DNA from: Martelella radicis
GTDB taxonomy: Bacteria; Pseudomonadota; Alphaproteobacteria; Rhizobiales; Rhizobiaceae
Direction of reading: 5' to 3'
DNA: 64,000 bases
Assembly: GCF_014196625.1 (NCBI RefSeq)
Contig: NZ_JACIDZ010000012.1
Coordinates: 1 to 64,000, forward strand
Below are positions 25,820 to 34,481 of this stretch, piece by piece; positions within the stretch are counted from its first letter, which is position 1; every line of letters begins with the position of its first letter. The position numbers and the translations under genes are program-made. The notes below the pieces were generated by a model. The model was not told the DNA's origin. It saw nothing but the letters and a program-made list of their open reading frames with translations, and did not search any database.

Positions 25820-26872
25820 ATGAACATCAAGAGACGTTCCTTCAACAAACTCATTCTGGGCGGCGCCGCCACGCTTGCCGCTCCCTATTCCTTCGTTCGC
25901 GCGCAGACGCCGGACCCGAAGCCCGGTGACGAACTGGTCGTCGGCATCTGGGGCGGCACCCAGGAAAAGATCGTCAAGCAGTATATCGAGCCGGTTCTGG
26001 TCGACAAATACGGCTGCAAGATCTCCTATGTTCTGGGTGGTACCGTCGAGCGCCGTGCCCGCGCCTATGCAGAACGCGGCCGTCCGAGTTTCGACGTCCT
26101 CTACCTCAACATCTTCGAAAGCCGTCAGGCGGTGAAGGACGGCGTCACCCAGCCGGCAAGCGATGCGGTTGAAAACGCCCAGTACCTCTACCCGATCGCC
26201 CGCAAAGGCGGTTATGGCGTCGCCATCAACCCCTGCACCATCGTCTACAACAAGACCAAGGCATCCGCCCCGATCACGTCCTGGAAGGACATGTGGAAGC
26301 CGGAATGGCAGGGTCGCATCGCATGGCCGAACGGCCTCGGCGCCGAAGGCATTTCCGCGCTGATGATGTCGACGCTTTCCTGGTTCGGCGACCAGACCAA
26401 GATGGCGCCGGAAGGCTTCGACAAGGTCAAGGAACTGAAGCCGTTTGCCGCCATCCAGGGCAGCCAGGCGCAGCTCTTCGACATGTTCGACCAGGACATC
26501 GCCGACCTTTCGGTCGAGTTCGGCAGCTTCTGCGAAAAATACATCGAGGAACGCAATCCCGATTTCGCGCTGGCCAATCCGGAAGAAGGCAAGGCGCTGG
26601 CCATGAACGTCGCCTGCATCACCGAGGGCACGAAGAACCAGAAGCTCGCGGAAGAATGGGTCAACCTGCACCTGTCGCCGGAAGTCATGCAGGCCTATGC
26701 CAAGGAGATCTACTACTCCCCGACGGTCACCAACGCCGATATCCCGGCAGACATCCAGAGCAAGCTGATCATGCCCGACCAGATCGACACGCTCGTCGAC
26801 TTCGACTGGGATTACATCAATGGCAACCGCAACAAATGGCAGTCCATCTACGACCGGGAGATCGCCGGATGA
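25820..26872 (+). CDS. Polyamine-type ABC transporter substrate-binding protein, module A
   Basis: A 350-residue periplasmic binding protein of the spermidine/putrescine class. The N-terminus NIKRRSFNKLILGGAATLAA has a twin-arginine signal (RRSFNK), suggesting Tat export. LVVGIWGGTQEKIVKQYIEP and VLGGTVERRARAYAERGRPS match the module B protein at 38251 (LVVGVWGGDIERLLRENVAE, VLGGTGDRMARIYAEKDNPT), so the two are paralogues. The gene overlaps the permease gene by 4 bases (ATGA). Ligand need not be a polyamine: neighbours point to an amide or N-heterocycle. Confidence 0.92.
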   Translation: MNIKRRSFNKLILGGAATLAAPYSFVRAQTPDPKPGDELVVGIWGGTQEKIVKQYIEPVLVDKYGCKISYVLGGTVERRARAYAERGRPSFDVLYLNIFESRQAVKDGVTQPASDAVENAQYLYPIARKGGYGVAINPCTIVYNKTKASAPITSWKDMWKPEWQGRIAWPNGLGAEGISALMMSTLSWFGDQTKMAPEGFDKVKELKPFAAIQGSQAQLFDMFDQDIADLSVEFGSFCEKYIEERNPDFALANPEEGKALAMNVACITEGTKNQKLAEEWVNLHLSPEVMQAYAKEIYYSPTVTNADIPADIQSKLIMPDQIDTLVDFDWDYINGNRNKWQSIYDREIAG

Positions 26873-28557
26873 GGAAATGGCTTGGACCGGCGCTTTCAGC
26901 GCCGGTCACCATCTGGCTCCTGATCGCTTTTGCCGCGCCTCTTGTCGCGGTGGTATTCCTGTCGCTGCATGAATATTCCGACCCGTTCGGACCGCTGATC
27001 CAGTCGCCCTCGCTGCAGCAGTTCATCGATATCGCCTCCGACAGTTTCTACTATCGGGTCGTGTTCGAGACGATCTGGCTGTCGGTCGCGGTCACCATCG
27101 TCTCGGCGCTGCTTGGCTACCCCGTGGCCTACTGGCTGGCGCGCATGCCGGGCAAATACCGCGCCTTTGCCTTTGCCATCGTTCTCATTCCGCTTTTGAC
27201 CAATGTGGTCGTGCGCTCGCTCGGCATCATTCTTCTGCTGTCGCCGGAAGGGCTGATCAACATCGTCACCGGCTGGTTCGGCATTCCGCCGGTCAAGACC
27301 ATGCTGTTCAACCACGGCGCGGTGATCGTGGCGCTGACCCAGGTGTTCATGCCCTTCATGGTTCTGGCGCTTTACGACAATCTGCAGAACACTTCGCCGC
27401 GCGTGCATGAGGCGGCCCAAAGCCTCGGCGCCTCGCCCGCAATCCGCTTTCTGACGGTCGATCTTCCGCTGTCCCTGCCGGGGCTCAAATCCGGCATGAT
27501 CGTCGTCTTCCTGATGTCCTCGACCTCTTACGTCTCCGCCACCATGCTGGGCGGCAAGAAGGTCTGGACCACCGGCATGCTGGTGCTGCAGGAAGCCATG
27601 CACAATCTCAACACGTCGCTCGCCGCAGCGCTTGCACTGGTGATGACCGTCACGGGCCTTGCCTTTGCCGTGCTGGCAACGCTGGCGCTCAACCGGCTGA
27701 TGACCTGGCGCTACGGCGGCAAGAGCCGGCCGATCGCGCTGCCGCGCTTTGTCGAGCCGGTCGTCAATTTCGCCGGTCCGATTGTCTCCTGGCTGCTGTT
27801 TGCCGCCTCGGTCGTCCTGCTTCTGCTCCCGCTCGGCCTGGTTTTCATCCAGAGTTTCAACGATGTGGAACTGGCAACCGCCGCCGGTTTCCGCGGTTTC
27901 ACGCTGCGCTGGTATCACGAGGTCTTCGTCTCCGGCTATTACACGGATTCCTTCATCGTCTCGGTCAAGGTGGCGCTGGCGGCTCTTGCCGTGTCGCTGA
28001 TCATTGCGGTGCCTGCAGCCTTTGCGCTGGCGCGCTTTCCCTTCCGGGGCCGCTCGGCGCTGCTCGCCTTCTGGCTGCTGCCGCTGACGTTGCCGCATGT
28101 GGCGCTCGGCGTCGGCATGCTGAAGCTCCTGCAGATCTATGTGGCCGTGCCGGCCTTTATCGGCCTCGTGGCGATCCATGTCGTGGTCATCCTGCCCTTT
28201 GCCATCACGCTCCTGACGGCATCGGTGATTGGGCTGGACGAGGCACAGGAAGAGGCAGCGGCAAGCCTTGGCGCCAATGCCTGGAAACGCTTCCTGCTGG
28301 TGATCGTGCCGGGGTTGTTGCCGGGCCTGTTCGCCACCTCGATTGTCGGGTTCCTCTTAAGCTTCGACGAGGTGACGGTGACGAGTTTCCTCACCACGGC
28401 GCGGCTGACGACCCTGCCGGTGCGCCTCTACGCCGAAGCCTCCTTCGAACTGAGGCCGACAGCGCATGCGCTCTCCTCCGTGCTGATCCTGCTGACCATC
28501 GTGCTGCTCGCCGTCGTCGGCCGCTTCGTGCGGCTGGACAGGCTTTATGCAAGGTAG
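26869..28557 (+). CDS. Fused two-domain ABC permease (PotB-PotC-like), module A
   Basis: The 562-residue protein contains two complete permease domains in one chain. EAA loops are HEAAQSLGASPAIRFLTVDL near residue 180 and EEAAASLGANAWKRFLLVIV near residue 461, each ending a set of about six hydrophobic segments; the halves join near residue 290. In module B the two permeases are separate genes. The true start is the ATG at 26869, overlapping the binding-protein stop; the frame is open far upstream but reads through that gene. It is the last gene of the operon. Confidence 0.92.
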   Translation: MRKWLGPALSAPVTIWLLIAFAAPLVAVVFLSLHEYSDPFGPLIQSPSLQQFIDIASDSFYYRVVFETIWLSVAVTIVSALLGYPVAYWLARMPGKYRAFAFAIVLIPLLTNVVVRSLGIILLLSPEGLINIVTGWFGIPPVKTMLFNHGAVIVALTQVFMPFMVLALYDNLQNTSPRVHEAAQSLGASPAIRFLTVDLPLSLPGLKSGMIVVFLMSSTSYVSATMLGGKKVWTTGMLVLQEAMHNLNTSLAAALALVMTVTGLAFAVLATLALNRLMTWRYGGKSRPIALPRFVEPVVNFAGPIVSWLLFAASVVLLLLPLGLVFIQSFNDVELATAAGFRGFTLRWYHEVFVSGYYTDSFIVSVKVALAALAVSLIIAVPAAFALARFPFRGRSALLAFWLLPLTLPHVALGVGMLKLLQIYVAVPAFIGLVAIHVVVILPFAITLLTASVIGLDEAQEEAAASLGANAWKRFLLVIVPGLLPGLFATSIVGFLLSFDEVTVTSFLTTARLTTLPVRLYAEASFELRPTAHALSSVLILLTIVLLAVVGRFVRLDRLYAR

Positions 28558-28648
28558 TGTAGTGGGTCGGGAATCCGATTTCCTCTTTTGCATAGGAGAA
28601 GTCGGATTTCGGTCAATGCATGCCATCGGCTCCCGTCTACCCTTTCTC

Positions 28649-28764
28649 CGTCATCCCGGCCTTGAGCCGGGGTCCAGGGCTAAGTCAAGGGGGCCTGCGT
28701 GATCATGGTCAGCATGGCCCGAGAGAAGACAACACAGGATGCCGGCTCAAGGCCGGCATGACGG
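28649..28764. repeat. Inverted pair of the dispersed GTCATCCCGGCCTTGAGCCGG repeat
   Basis: Left arm 28649-28680 (cgtcatcccggccttgagcc...ggtccagggc) and right arm 28734-28764 (acaggatgccggctcaaggc...atgacgg) are imperfect reverse complements, as at 12578-12695. The element fills most of the 271-base gap between the converging permease and LysR genes and may act as a transcript end. Confidence 0.85.
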
Positions 28765-28828
28765 GGTGTTTATGGAGGGCTGTGCCGTAAAAAGGTGCCC
28801 ACCGTCTGACAAGGCATCAGGCTAGAAC

Positions 28829-29731
28829 TCAATCCGCCATCTCCCGCATCACGGTCCGGATATTCTCCACGAACACGCTGGCAATTGCCGAAATATTGCG
28901 CCGCCCGCCGATCAGCATCAATTGCTGGGTTTCGGACTGGAACTCCCGCACCGGCACATAGACGAGCCGGCCCATGCGGCTTTCAAACGCGATATCGAAG
29001 GGCGTGAGGAAGGTGAGATAACCTTCGCTCATGGCGAGATGACGCATCATCTCGATCGAATTGGCCTCCACCGCGAATGACAGCTGCAGGTTTGCGCGGG
29101 AAAAGACCTGTTCGATATGCGGACGGATCGCCGTGGTCGGGTCGGCGCCGGCGACCGGATAGCCGACGCATTCGGACAGGCGCACGCTGGTGGAACGCGC
29201 CAGCGGGTGGTCGGGCGCGACCGCGATGCCCAGTCGTCCGACGGCGATCTCAAGAATACTGATATCCGCATCCGACGGAAAATCGAATCCCAGCCCCATA
29301 TCGGCCTCGCCGGCGCGCACCGCGTTGCGGATATCATCGCCCGTCGTCATCAGCATCATCCTGACGCTGATGCCCGGATTGGCGCGCTGAAAACGGCCGA
29401 CGGCGCGCGGCAGGAGGTTGGCGGCAAGGCCGCTCATCAGCGCGATCGTAACGACCCCGCGGCGCAAACCCTTCAGGTCCTCCATCATCGCCTCGGCGCG
29501 GTTCATGCCCTTCAGCGTCTCGCGCACATGGCCGATGAGGATTTCACCGGCCGCCGTCAGCGTCAGGCGCCTGCGGCTGCGGTCGAAGAGCTGGGTGTCC
29601 AACGCTTCCTCCAGCGCCGCGATCTGACGCGAGATGGCGGAGGCGGAGACATTCAGCCGTTCGGCCGTCTTGCGCACAGACCCCGTGCGGGCGACCTCGT
29701 CCAGATAATTGAGCAGGCGACCGTGGAGCAT
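28829..29731 (-). CDS. LysR family regulator of the cupin-hydrolase operon
   Basis: A 300-residue LysR-type regulator with DNA-binding segment LLNYLDEVARTGSVRKTAER and LNVSASAISRQIAALEEALD, then an effector-binding domain (FQRANPGISVRMMLMTTGDD, VAPDHPLARSTSVRLSECVG). It is of a different subgroup from the LysR proteins at 21169 and 37101. The ATG at 29731 follows AGGGAA; a start at 29764 is also in frame. It is divergent from the cupin-led operon, so local control of those genes is likely. Confidence 0.9.
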   Translation of the reverse strand: MLHGRLLNYLDEVARTGSVRKTAERLNVSASAISRQIAALEEALDTQLFDRSRRRLTLTAAGEILIGHVRETLKGMNRAEAMMEDLKGLRRGVVTIALMSGLAANLLPRAVGRFQRANPGISVRMMLMTTGDDIRNAVRAGEADMGLGFDFPSDADISILEIAVGRLGIAVAPDHPLARSTSVRLSECVGYPVAGADPTTAIRPHIEQVFSRANLQLSFAVEANSIEMMRHLAMSEGYLTFLTPFDIAFESRMGRLVYVPVREFQSETQQLMLIGGRRNISAIASVFVENIRTVMREMAD

Positions 29732-29990
29732 GGCGGATTCCCTATGTTGCCTTTCAGGCAACATTCTATGCGAAAATAAATGCTTTTAAAGCGACAAAAA
29801 CTACAGCACCATAGCGTCAGTGCTGAAGGCGTCATGGGCCACCGCAAAGCGATTTTTCCCCAGCAGATGCGGCGGTTTCAGCCTTCGGTTCCGGCATGAG
29901 CGGTTAATTAAGGTCTCCCACCACCTTGAAATGCTCCGCGCCGCTCATGCCGGCCCCTGTTTGCGTCAGAAAAGAATTCCAGAGGGTCCC
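29732..29990. promoter_or_regulatory. Divergent control region between the LysR gene and the cupin operon
   Basis: The 259 bases hold no supported gene. The AT-rich part (29765-29815) next to the LysR gene is the probable LysR target; no AAATTGCATWA word occurs here. Confidence 0.4.
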
Positions 29991-30419
29991 ATGCTTACCT
30001 ATGCATTCGAACAGGTCGAAAAGGCCGAAGTCTTCAAGATCGCGCCGACCGACACCAATTATTTCGCGATCCTGTTTGATCCGAAGAAGGACGAGATCGA
30101 CAATATCTTCGTCATCGAGATATTCACCGTCGGCGGCGCGACGCCCCCGAACGAACACAGCCATGCGCATGAATTCTTCTATGTGATCGAGGGCGAGGGC
30201 ATCGCCTCCAGCGACGGCGAGGAAATGCCGATCAAGAAGGGCGACGCGCTGATGCTGCGTCCGGGGTCTGAGCATGTGGTGAAGAATACCGGCTCCTCGA
30301 AGCTCTACACGCTGACGGTGATGACGCCGAACCAGGATTTTGCCGAACTGATCCGCTCCGGCGAGCGCGTGTCGCTTGATGCGGAAGACCTGAAGGTGCT
30401 GACCGGGAAGGCGGCCTGA
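29991..30419 (+). CDS. Cupin domain protein
   Basis: A 142-residue single-domain cupin. Motif 1 is TPPNEHSHAHEFFYVIEGEG (His-rich metal site near residue 55-70) and motif 2 is LMLRPGSEHVVKNTG. The ATG at 29991 follows AGAGGG; the long upstream frame is not coding. It leads an operon: its stop overlaps the cysteine-hydrolase start (TGATG). Cupins beside amide hydrolases may be small isomerases, hydrolases or sensors; no reaction can be assigned. Confidence 0.85.
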   Translation: MLTYAFEQVEKAEVFKIAPTDTNYFAILFDPKKDEIDNIFVIEIFTVGGATPPNEHSHAHEFFYVIEGEGIASSDGEEMPIKKGDALMLRPGSEHVVKNTGSSKLYTLTVMTPNQDFAELIRSGERVSLDAEDLKVLTGKAA

Positions 30420-31204
30420 TGCGGAAAGACGCCGATGCCCTGCCGCTCGGCCCCTCGCGGCTGAACCGGTGGCAGGTTTCAAAAGGCCGTGTCGACATGA
30501 TCCGGCCGCAGCCTGACCCGCGTCCGCTTGCCGTGAAGGATCAGGAGCGCGAGATCGTCTTCGATCTGAACCGCACGGCCATCATTGTCATCGACATGCA
30601 GAATGATTTCTGCCACCCCGATGGCTGGCTTGCCGGCATCGGGGTTGACGTGACGCCCGCGCGCGCGCCGATCGAACCGTTGCAGCGCCTGCTGCCCGGC
30701 TTGCGTGAAGCCGAAGTGCCGGTCATCTGGCTCAACTGGGGCAATCGGCCGGATAAGGCCAACCTGCCGCCCTCCACACTCCACGTCTACAAGCCCACGG
30801 GGCGGGAAACCGGCATCGGCGATCCGCTGCCCAATGGCGCACATGTTCTGGAAAAGGGCAGCTGGGCGGCGGCCGTGGTCGACGAACTGGAGATCGCGGA
30901 AACCGACATTTCCGTCGACAAGTTCCGCATGTCGGGCTTTCAGGATACCGAACTCGACAGCGTGCTGCGCAATCTCGGCGTCACCACCGTGCTCTTTGCC
31001 GGCGTCAATGCCGACCAGTGCGTGCTCTGCACGCTGCAGGACGCCAATTTCCTCGGCTATGACTGCATTATGGTGGAGGATTGCTCGGCAACCACCTCGC
31101 CGCAATTCTGCATGGACGCCACCCTTTACAACACACGCCAGTGCTTCGGCTTCGTCTGTTCCGCAGACGATATCGTCGCCGGCCTTTCACGAGCAGACGC
31201 ATGA
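30419..31204 (+). CDS. Isochorismatase-like cysteine hydrolase
   Basis: A 261-residue isochorismatase-fold amidohydrolase. The catalytic Asp lies in IIVIDMQNDFCHPDGWLAG (about residue 59), the Lys in ISVDKFRMSGFQDTEL (about 168) and the nucleophile Cys in GVNADQCVLCTLQDANFLGY (about 201). The family includes ureidoacrylate, N-carbamoylsarcosine and biuret hydrolases, which remove carbamoyl or amide groups. The 26-residue N-terminal stretch (LPLGPSRLNRWQVSKGRVD) is like that of related proteins I recognise, so the overlap-coupled start at 30419 is kept. Biuret or a carbamoylated intermediate is a plausible substrate. Confidence 0.88.
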   Translation: MRKDADALPLGPSRLNRWQVSKGRVDMIRPQPDPRPLAVKDQEREIVFDLNRTAIIVIDMQNDFCHPDGWLAGIGVDVTPARAPIEPLQRLLPGLREAEVPVIWLNWGNRPDKANLPPSTLHVYKPTGRETGIGDPLPNGAHVLEKGSWAAAVVDELEIAETDISVDKFRMSGFQDTELDSVLRNLGVTTVLFAGVNADQCVLCTLQDANFLGYDCIMVEDCSATTSPQFCMDATLYNTRQCFGFVCSADDIVAGLSRADA

Positions 31205-31614
31205 CACAGCAAGACAAGGACGCCGCCGTTCAGCCCGTCAACCTTCCCGACGTTCTGGAAGAGGTCACCAGGCTTTGCGACCTCTACGAAAAGGCGCTGA
31301 TGGACAACGACCTCGATACGCTGGACGCGCTGTTCTGGGATAGCGAGAACACGCTGCGCTACGGCGTTGGCGAGAACCTTTACGGCATTTCCGAAATCCG
31401 CGATTTCCGCAAGGGGCGCTCGGGCGGTTCGCCGCAGCGCGACGTCATCCGCCGCCAGATCACCACCTTCGGCAAGGACTGCGCGGTCTGCGACCTCGAG
31501 TTCCAGCGGCCGGGCGCTGCCGTTCGCGGTCGCCAGAGCCAGACCTGGATCCGCACGGCCAATGGCTGGAAGGTTGCCGCCGCTCATGTCTCGCTGATGG
31601 GCAATTCACATTAA
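31201..31614 (+). CDS. HpxZ/AtzH-like protein (DUF3225)
   Basis: A 137-residue protein with an NTF2-like fold. LPDVLEEVTRLCDLYEKALM, NDLDTLDALFWDSENTLRYG, GVGENLYGISEIRDFRKGRS and QTWIRTANGWKVAAAHVSLM match the HpxZ/AtzH family, which accompanies AtzE-type amidases in oxalurate and cyanuric-acid pathways. The ATG overlaps the preceding stop (ATGA). It lies directly before the amidase, the family's usual place. Confidence 0.85.
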   Translation: MTQQDKDAAVQPVNLPDVLEEVTRLCDLYEKALMDNDLDTLDALFWDSENTLRYGVGENLYGISEIRDFRKGRSGGSPQRDVIRRQITTFGKDCAVCDLEFQRPGAAVRGRQSQTWIRTANGWKVAAAHVSLMGNSH

Positions 31615-31726
31615 AATCGATTAGCCGGTCTGTGTTCCGTCGCATCAACGTTACGCTTTGCGTTGCGTTTTCAACGACCTGCGTGCATGCTCCGGTTATC
31701 GATCTTCAAATTTCCGGGCAGGCTTC

Positions 31727-32884
31727 ATGACGCAATCCATCGGTCCCTTTGTCGAACGCTTCGAACCTCCGATCACCGCCGAGGCGCCGGTTTCCGACCT
31801 GCTTTCGGGCCTCACCGTTGCGGTGAAGGACAATTTCGACATCGAAGGAACGGTCACCGGCGGCGGCAATCCCGAATGGGCCGAGGATCAGGCGCCTGCG
31901 GCCAGAAACGCCGCAGCGGTCCAGACCCTTCTCGACAATGGCGCCGCCCTTGCCGGCAAGGTGCATATGGATGAGCTTGCCTATAGCCTGATGGGGATGA
32001 ATGCCCGGTTCGGCACGCCGGAGAACCCGGCGGCGCCTTCGCGCGTTCCGGGCGGTTCCTCTTCCGGCTCGGCCTCTGCCGTCGCGTCCGGCCTTGCCGA
32101 TATCGGGCTTGGGTCGGATACGGGCGGCTCTGTGCGCCTGCCTGCCTCCTTCTGCGGCCTGTTCGGCTGGCGGCCGACCCATGGGCTGGTGCCGAGCGAC
32201 GGCCTGTTGCCGCTTGCCGAAAGCTACGATGTGCCGGGTTTCCTCACCCGCGATCTCGAGACGCTCGAGACGCTTGGCGAGATCTTTGCGGGAGAGCAGG
32301 AAGTCGATGCGGATGTCCGGCTGGTCTACCCCACCGATGTCTGGCGCCTGTGCGAGGACGAGGCGGCCGCGGCGCTGAAGTCGGCGCTTCCGAGGGGAGA
32401 CCGCAATGACAGCTCGCTTCTGCCGGGCGGGGACCTGAAGGCGTTGCTGCCTGTGTTCCGCACCCACCAGGGCTATGAGATCTGGCAGCATTTCGGGGCC
32501 TGGATCGAAAAGCGCGAGCCGGACTTTGGTCCCGGCATCCGCGAGCGTTTCGCCATGGCGGCGAAGATCACGCCGGAGGAATTCGAGGAGGCCAGGGCCA
32601 AGCGCGAGGCCTTCCGCGCCCATCTGGCGCGCGTGCTGCAGCCGGGCACCATCATGGTCTATCCGACCTCGCCGGGGCCTGCGCCGCTTCTGACGGCCGG
32701 CAACGACATCGTCGAAACCTTCCGCAACCGTGCGCTCGCCATGCTGGCAATCGCAGGCCATGGCGGTCTGCCGCAATTGTCCATCCCGATCGCCGCAAGC
32801 CAGGGCTCTCCGCTCGGGCTTTCGCTGGTTGCAGCACCCGGCAGCGACCTGTTGCTGATCGAAACGGCGAAACGCTTTATCTGA
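31727..32884 (+). CDS. AtzE/HpxY-like amidase (amidase signature family)
   Basis: A 385-residue amidase-signature enzyme. The Ser-cisSer-Lys triad is visible: Lys in GLTVAVKDNFDIEGTVTGGG (about residue 33), cis-Ser in RVPGGSSSGSASAVASG and nucleophile Ser in GSDTGGSVRLPASFCGLFG (about 134). It is shorter than most AtzE enzymes. The ATG at 31727 follows a poor ribosome site. In cyanuric-acid and oxalurate clusters the amidase works with a small GatC-like partner (AtzG/HpxX); no such gene fits in the 112 bases ahead of it. Probably acts on a linear ureide or amide. Confidence 0.88.
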   Translation: MTQSIGPFVERFEPPITAEAPVSDLLSGLTVAVKDNFDIEGTVTGGGNPEWAEDQAPAARNAAAVQTLLDNGAALAGKVHMDELAYSLMGMNARFGTPENPAAPSRVPGGSSSGSASAVASGLADIGLGSDTGGSVRLPASFCGLFGWRPTHGLVPSDGLLPLAESYDVPGFLTRDLETLETLGEIFAGEQEVDADVRLVYPTDVWRLCEDEAAAALKSALPRGDRNDSSLLPGGDLKALLPVFRTHQGYEIWQHFGAWIEKREPDFGPGIRERFAMAAKITPEEFEEARAKREAFRAHLARVLQPGTIMVYPTSPGPAPLLTAGNDIVETFRNRALAMLAIAGHGGLPQLSIPIAASQGSPLGLSLVAAPGSDLLLIETAKRFI

Positions 32885-32891
32885 GGGTATC

Positions 32892-34478
32892 ATGCTTCAT
32901 TCCGCGACGGGCTTCGACGGAGCCTTCACCGCGCCGCATCGCGCTGCGGCGCTTGCCGGCCGCGACATCCTGCGTGCCGGCGGTACGGCGATGGAGGCGA
33001 TGGTCGCTGCCGCCGCGACGATCGCGGTTACCTATCCGCACATGAACGGCATCGGCGGCGACGGTTTCTGGCTGGTCCACAGGCCGGGCCAGAAGGTCAC
33101 CGGCATATCCGCCTGCGGACAGGCTGCAGGCCTCGCAACGCCGGAATGGTATGCGAACCACGGTTTTGAGAAGACTATGCCAACGCGCGGGGCCCTTGCA
33201 GCGCTCACCGTACCGGGCACGATCGGAGGCTGGGAAAAGGCGCTGTCGCTCGTGCCGGGCGAAAAGCGCCTGCCGCTCGAAGATCTGCTCTCTTCCGCAA
33301 TCCATTATGCCGAAAACGGCATCGCGGTTACCGGCAATCAGGCGCAGTGCACGGCGGACAAGCTCGACGGCTTGCGCGATGTGCCCGGCTTTGCAGAGAC
33401 CTTCCTGCTGGACGGCGCGTCCCCCAAGGCGGGCGACAGGCTCTGCCAGAAACCGCTTGCCGCGACATTGCGCAAGCTCGTGGTGGAAGGATTATCTTCC
33501 TATTATACCGGCGGCACCGCCCAAACCCATGCCGCTTTCCTTGAGGAAACCGGATCGCCGCTGCGTTTGGAGGATTTTGCCGCTTACGAGGCGCGCATCG
33601 TCGATCCGCTGCTCGTCGAGACATCGCATGGCCGGCTGATGAACATGATCCCGCCGACGCAAGGCATCGCCTCGCTGATGATCCTGGCGCTGTTCGATCG
33701 GCTGGGCGTTGCCGAGGGCGAGGGGTTCGACCATCTCCACGGTCTGATCGAGTCCACCAAGCAGGCCTTCTTCAAACGCAATGAAGGGCTGGGCGATCCG
33801 GATTTCATGGCCGAACCCGCCCAAGCCTGGCTCGCCGATGACCGGCTCGATGCGCTGGCCGCGAAGATCGACATGAAAGCGGCGCTGCCCTGGCCATACG
33901 AGCCGGCAGAGGGCGACACGATCTGGATGGGGGCAGCGGACCGTTTCGGCAATGTCGTCTCCTTCATCCAGAGCGTCTATTGGGAGTTCGGCTCCGGCCT
34001 CACCTGTCCCGAGACCGGCGTGTTTTTCCAGAACCGCGGCGCGGGTTTCTCGCTGTCTCCTGGGCCCAACCAGCTTGCGCCGGGAAAACGCCCCTTCCAC
34101 ACGCTGAACCCCGCGCTTGCGCATCTGAAGGACGGGCGCGTGATGGCCTATGGCACGATGGGCGGCGAGGGGCAGCCGCAGACGCAGGCCGCCGTGTTCT
34201 CGCGCCATGTGCAGTTCGGCGAGGATTTGCAGGCCGCCGTCACCGCGCCGCGCTGGTTGCTCGGCCGGACATGGGGCGAGGAGACGACGACGCTGAAGCT
34301 CGAGGCTCGTTTTGATCCCGCCCTTGTTGCTGCCCTGAAAGCGGCCGGCCACGATGTCGAGATGCTGCCGGAATTTTCCGATGCCGCCGGTCACGCCGGC
34401 GCCGTCGTGCTGCACGAAAATGGGCTGATGGAGGCGGCGACCGATCCGCGTGCGGATGGCCTGGCGCTGGTGGATTGA
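32892..34478 (+). CDS. Gamma-glutamyltransferase-like Ntn hydrolase, HpxW-like
   Basis: A 528-residue Ntn hydrolase of the gamma-glutamyltransferase superfamily. The presumed self-cleavage and catalytic Thr is Thr343 in EGDTIWMGAADRFGNVVSFI, and the small-subunit stretch SVYWEFGSGLTCPETGVFFQ and GTMGGEGQPQTQAAVFSRHV follow. The N-terminal THRGM-like part has YPHMNGIGGDGFWLVH. Absence of a signal peptide and the HpxZ/HpxY neighbours favour an intracellular oxamate-amidohydrolase-like enzyme (HpxW) over a periplasmic glutathione hydrolase. It starts 8 bases after the amidase and converges on the next gene, 3 bases apart. Confidence 0.88.
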   Translation: MLHSATGFDGAFTAPHRAAALAGRDILRAGGTAMEAMVAAAATIAVTYPHMNGIGGDGFWLVHRPGQKVTGISACGQAAGLATPEWYANHGFEKTMPTRGALAALTVPGTIGGWEKALSLVPGEKRLPLEDLLSSAIHYAENGIAVTGNQAQCTADKLDGLRDVPGFAETFLLDGASPKAGDRLCQKPLAATLRKLVVEGLSSYYTGGTAQTHAAFLEETGSPLRLEDFAAYEARIVDPLLVETSHGRLMNMIPPTQGIASLMILALFDRLGVAEGEGFDHLHGLIESTKQAFFKRNEGLGDPDFMAEPAQAWLADDRLDALAAKIDMKAALPWPYEPAEGDTIWMGAADRFGNVVSFIQSVYWEFGSGLTCPETGVFFQNRGAGFSLSPGPNQLAPGKRPFHTLNPALAHLKDGRVMAYGTMGGEGQPQTQAAVFSRHVQFGEDLQAAVTAPRWLLGRTWGEETTTLKLEARFDPALVAALKAAGHDVEMLPEFSDAAGHAGAVVLHENGLMEAATDPRADGLALVD

Positions 34479-34481
34479 GGC

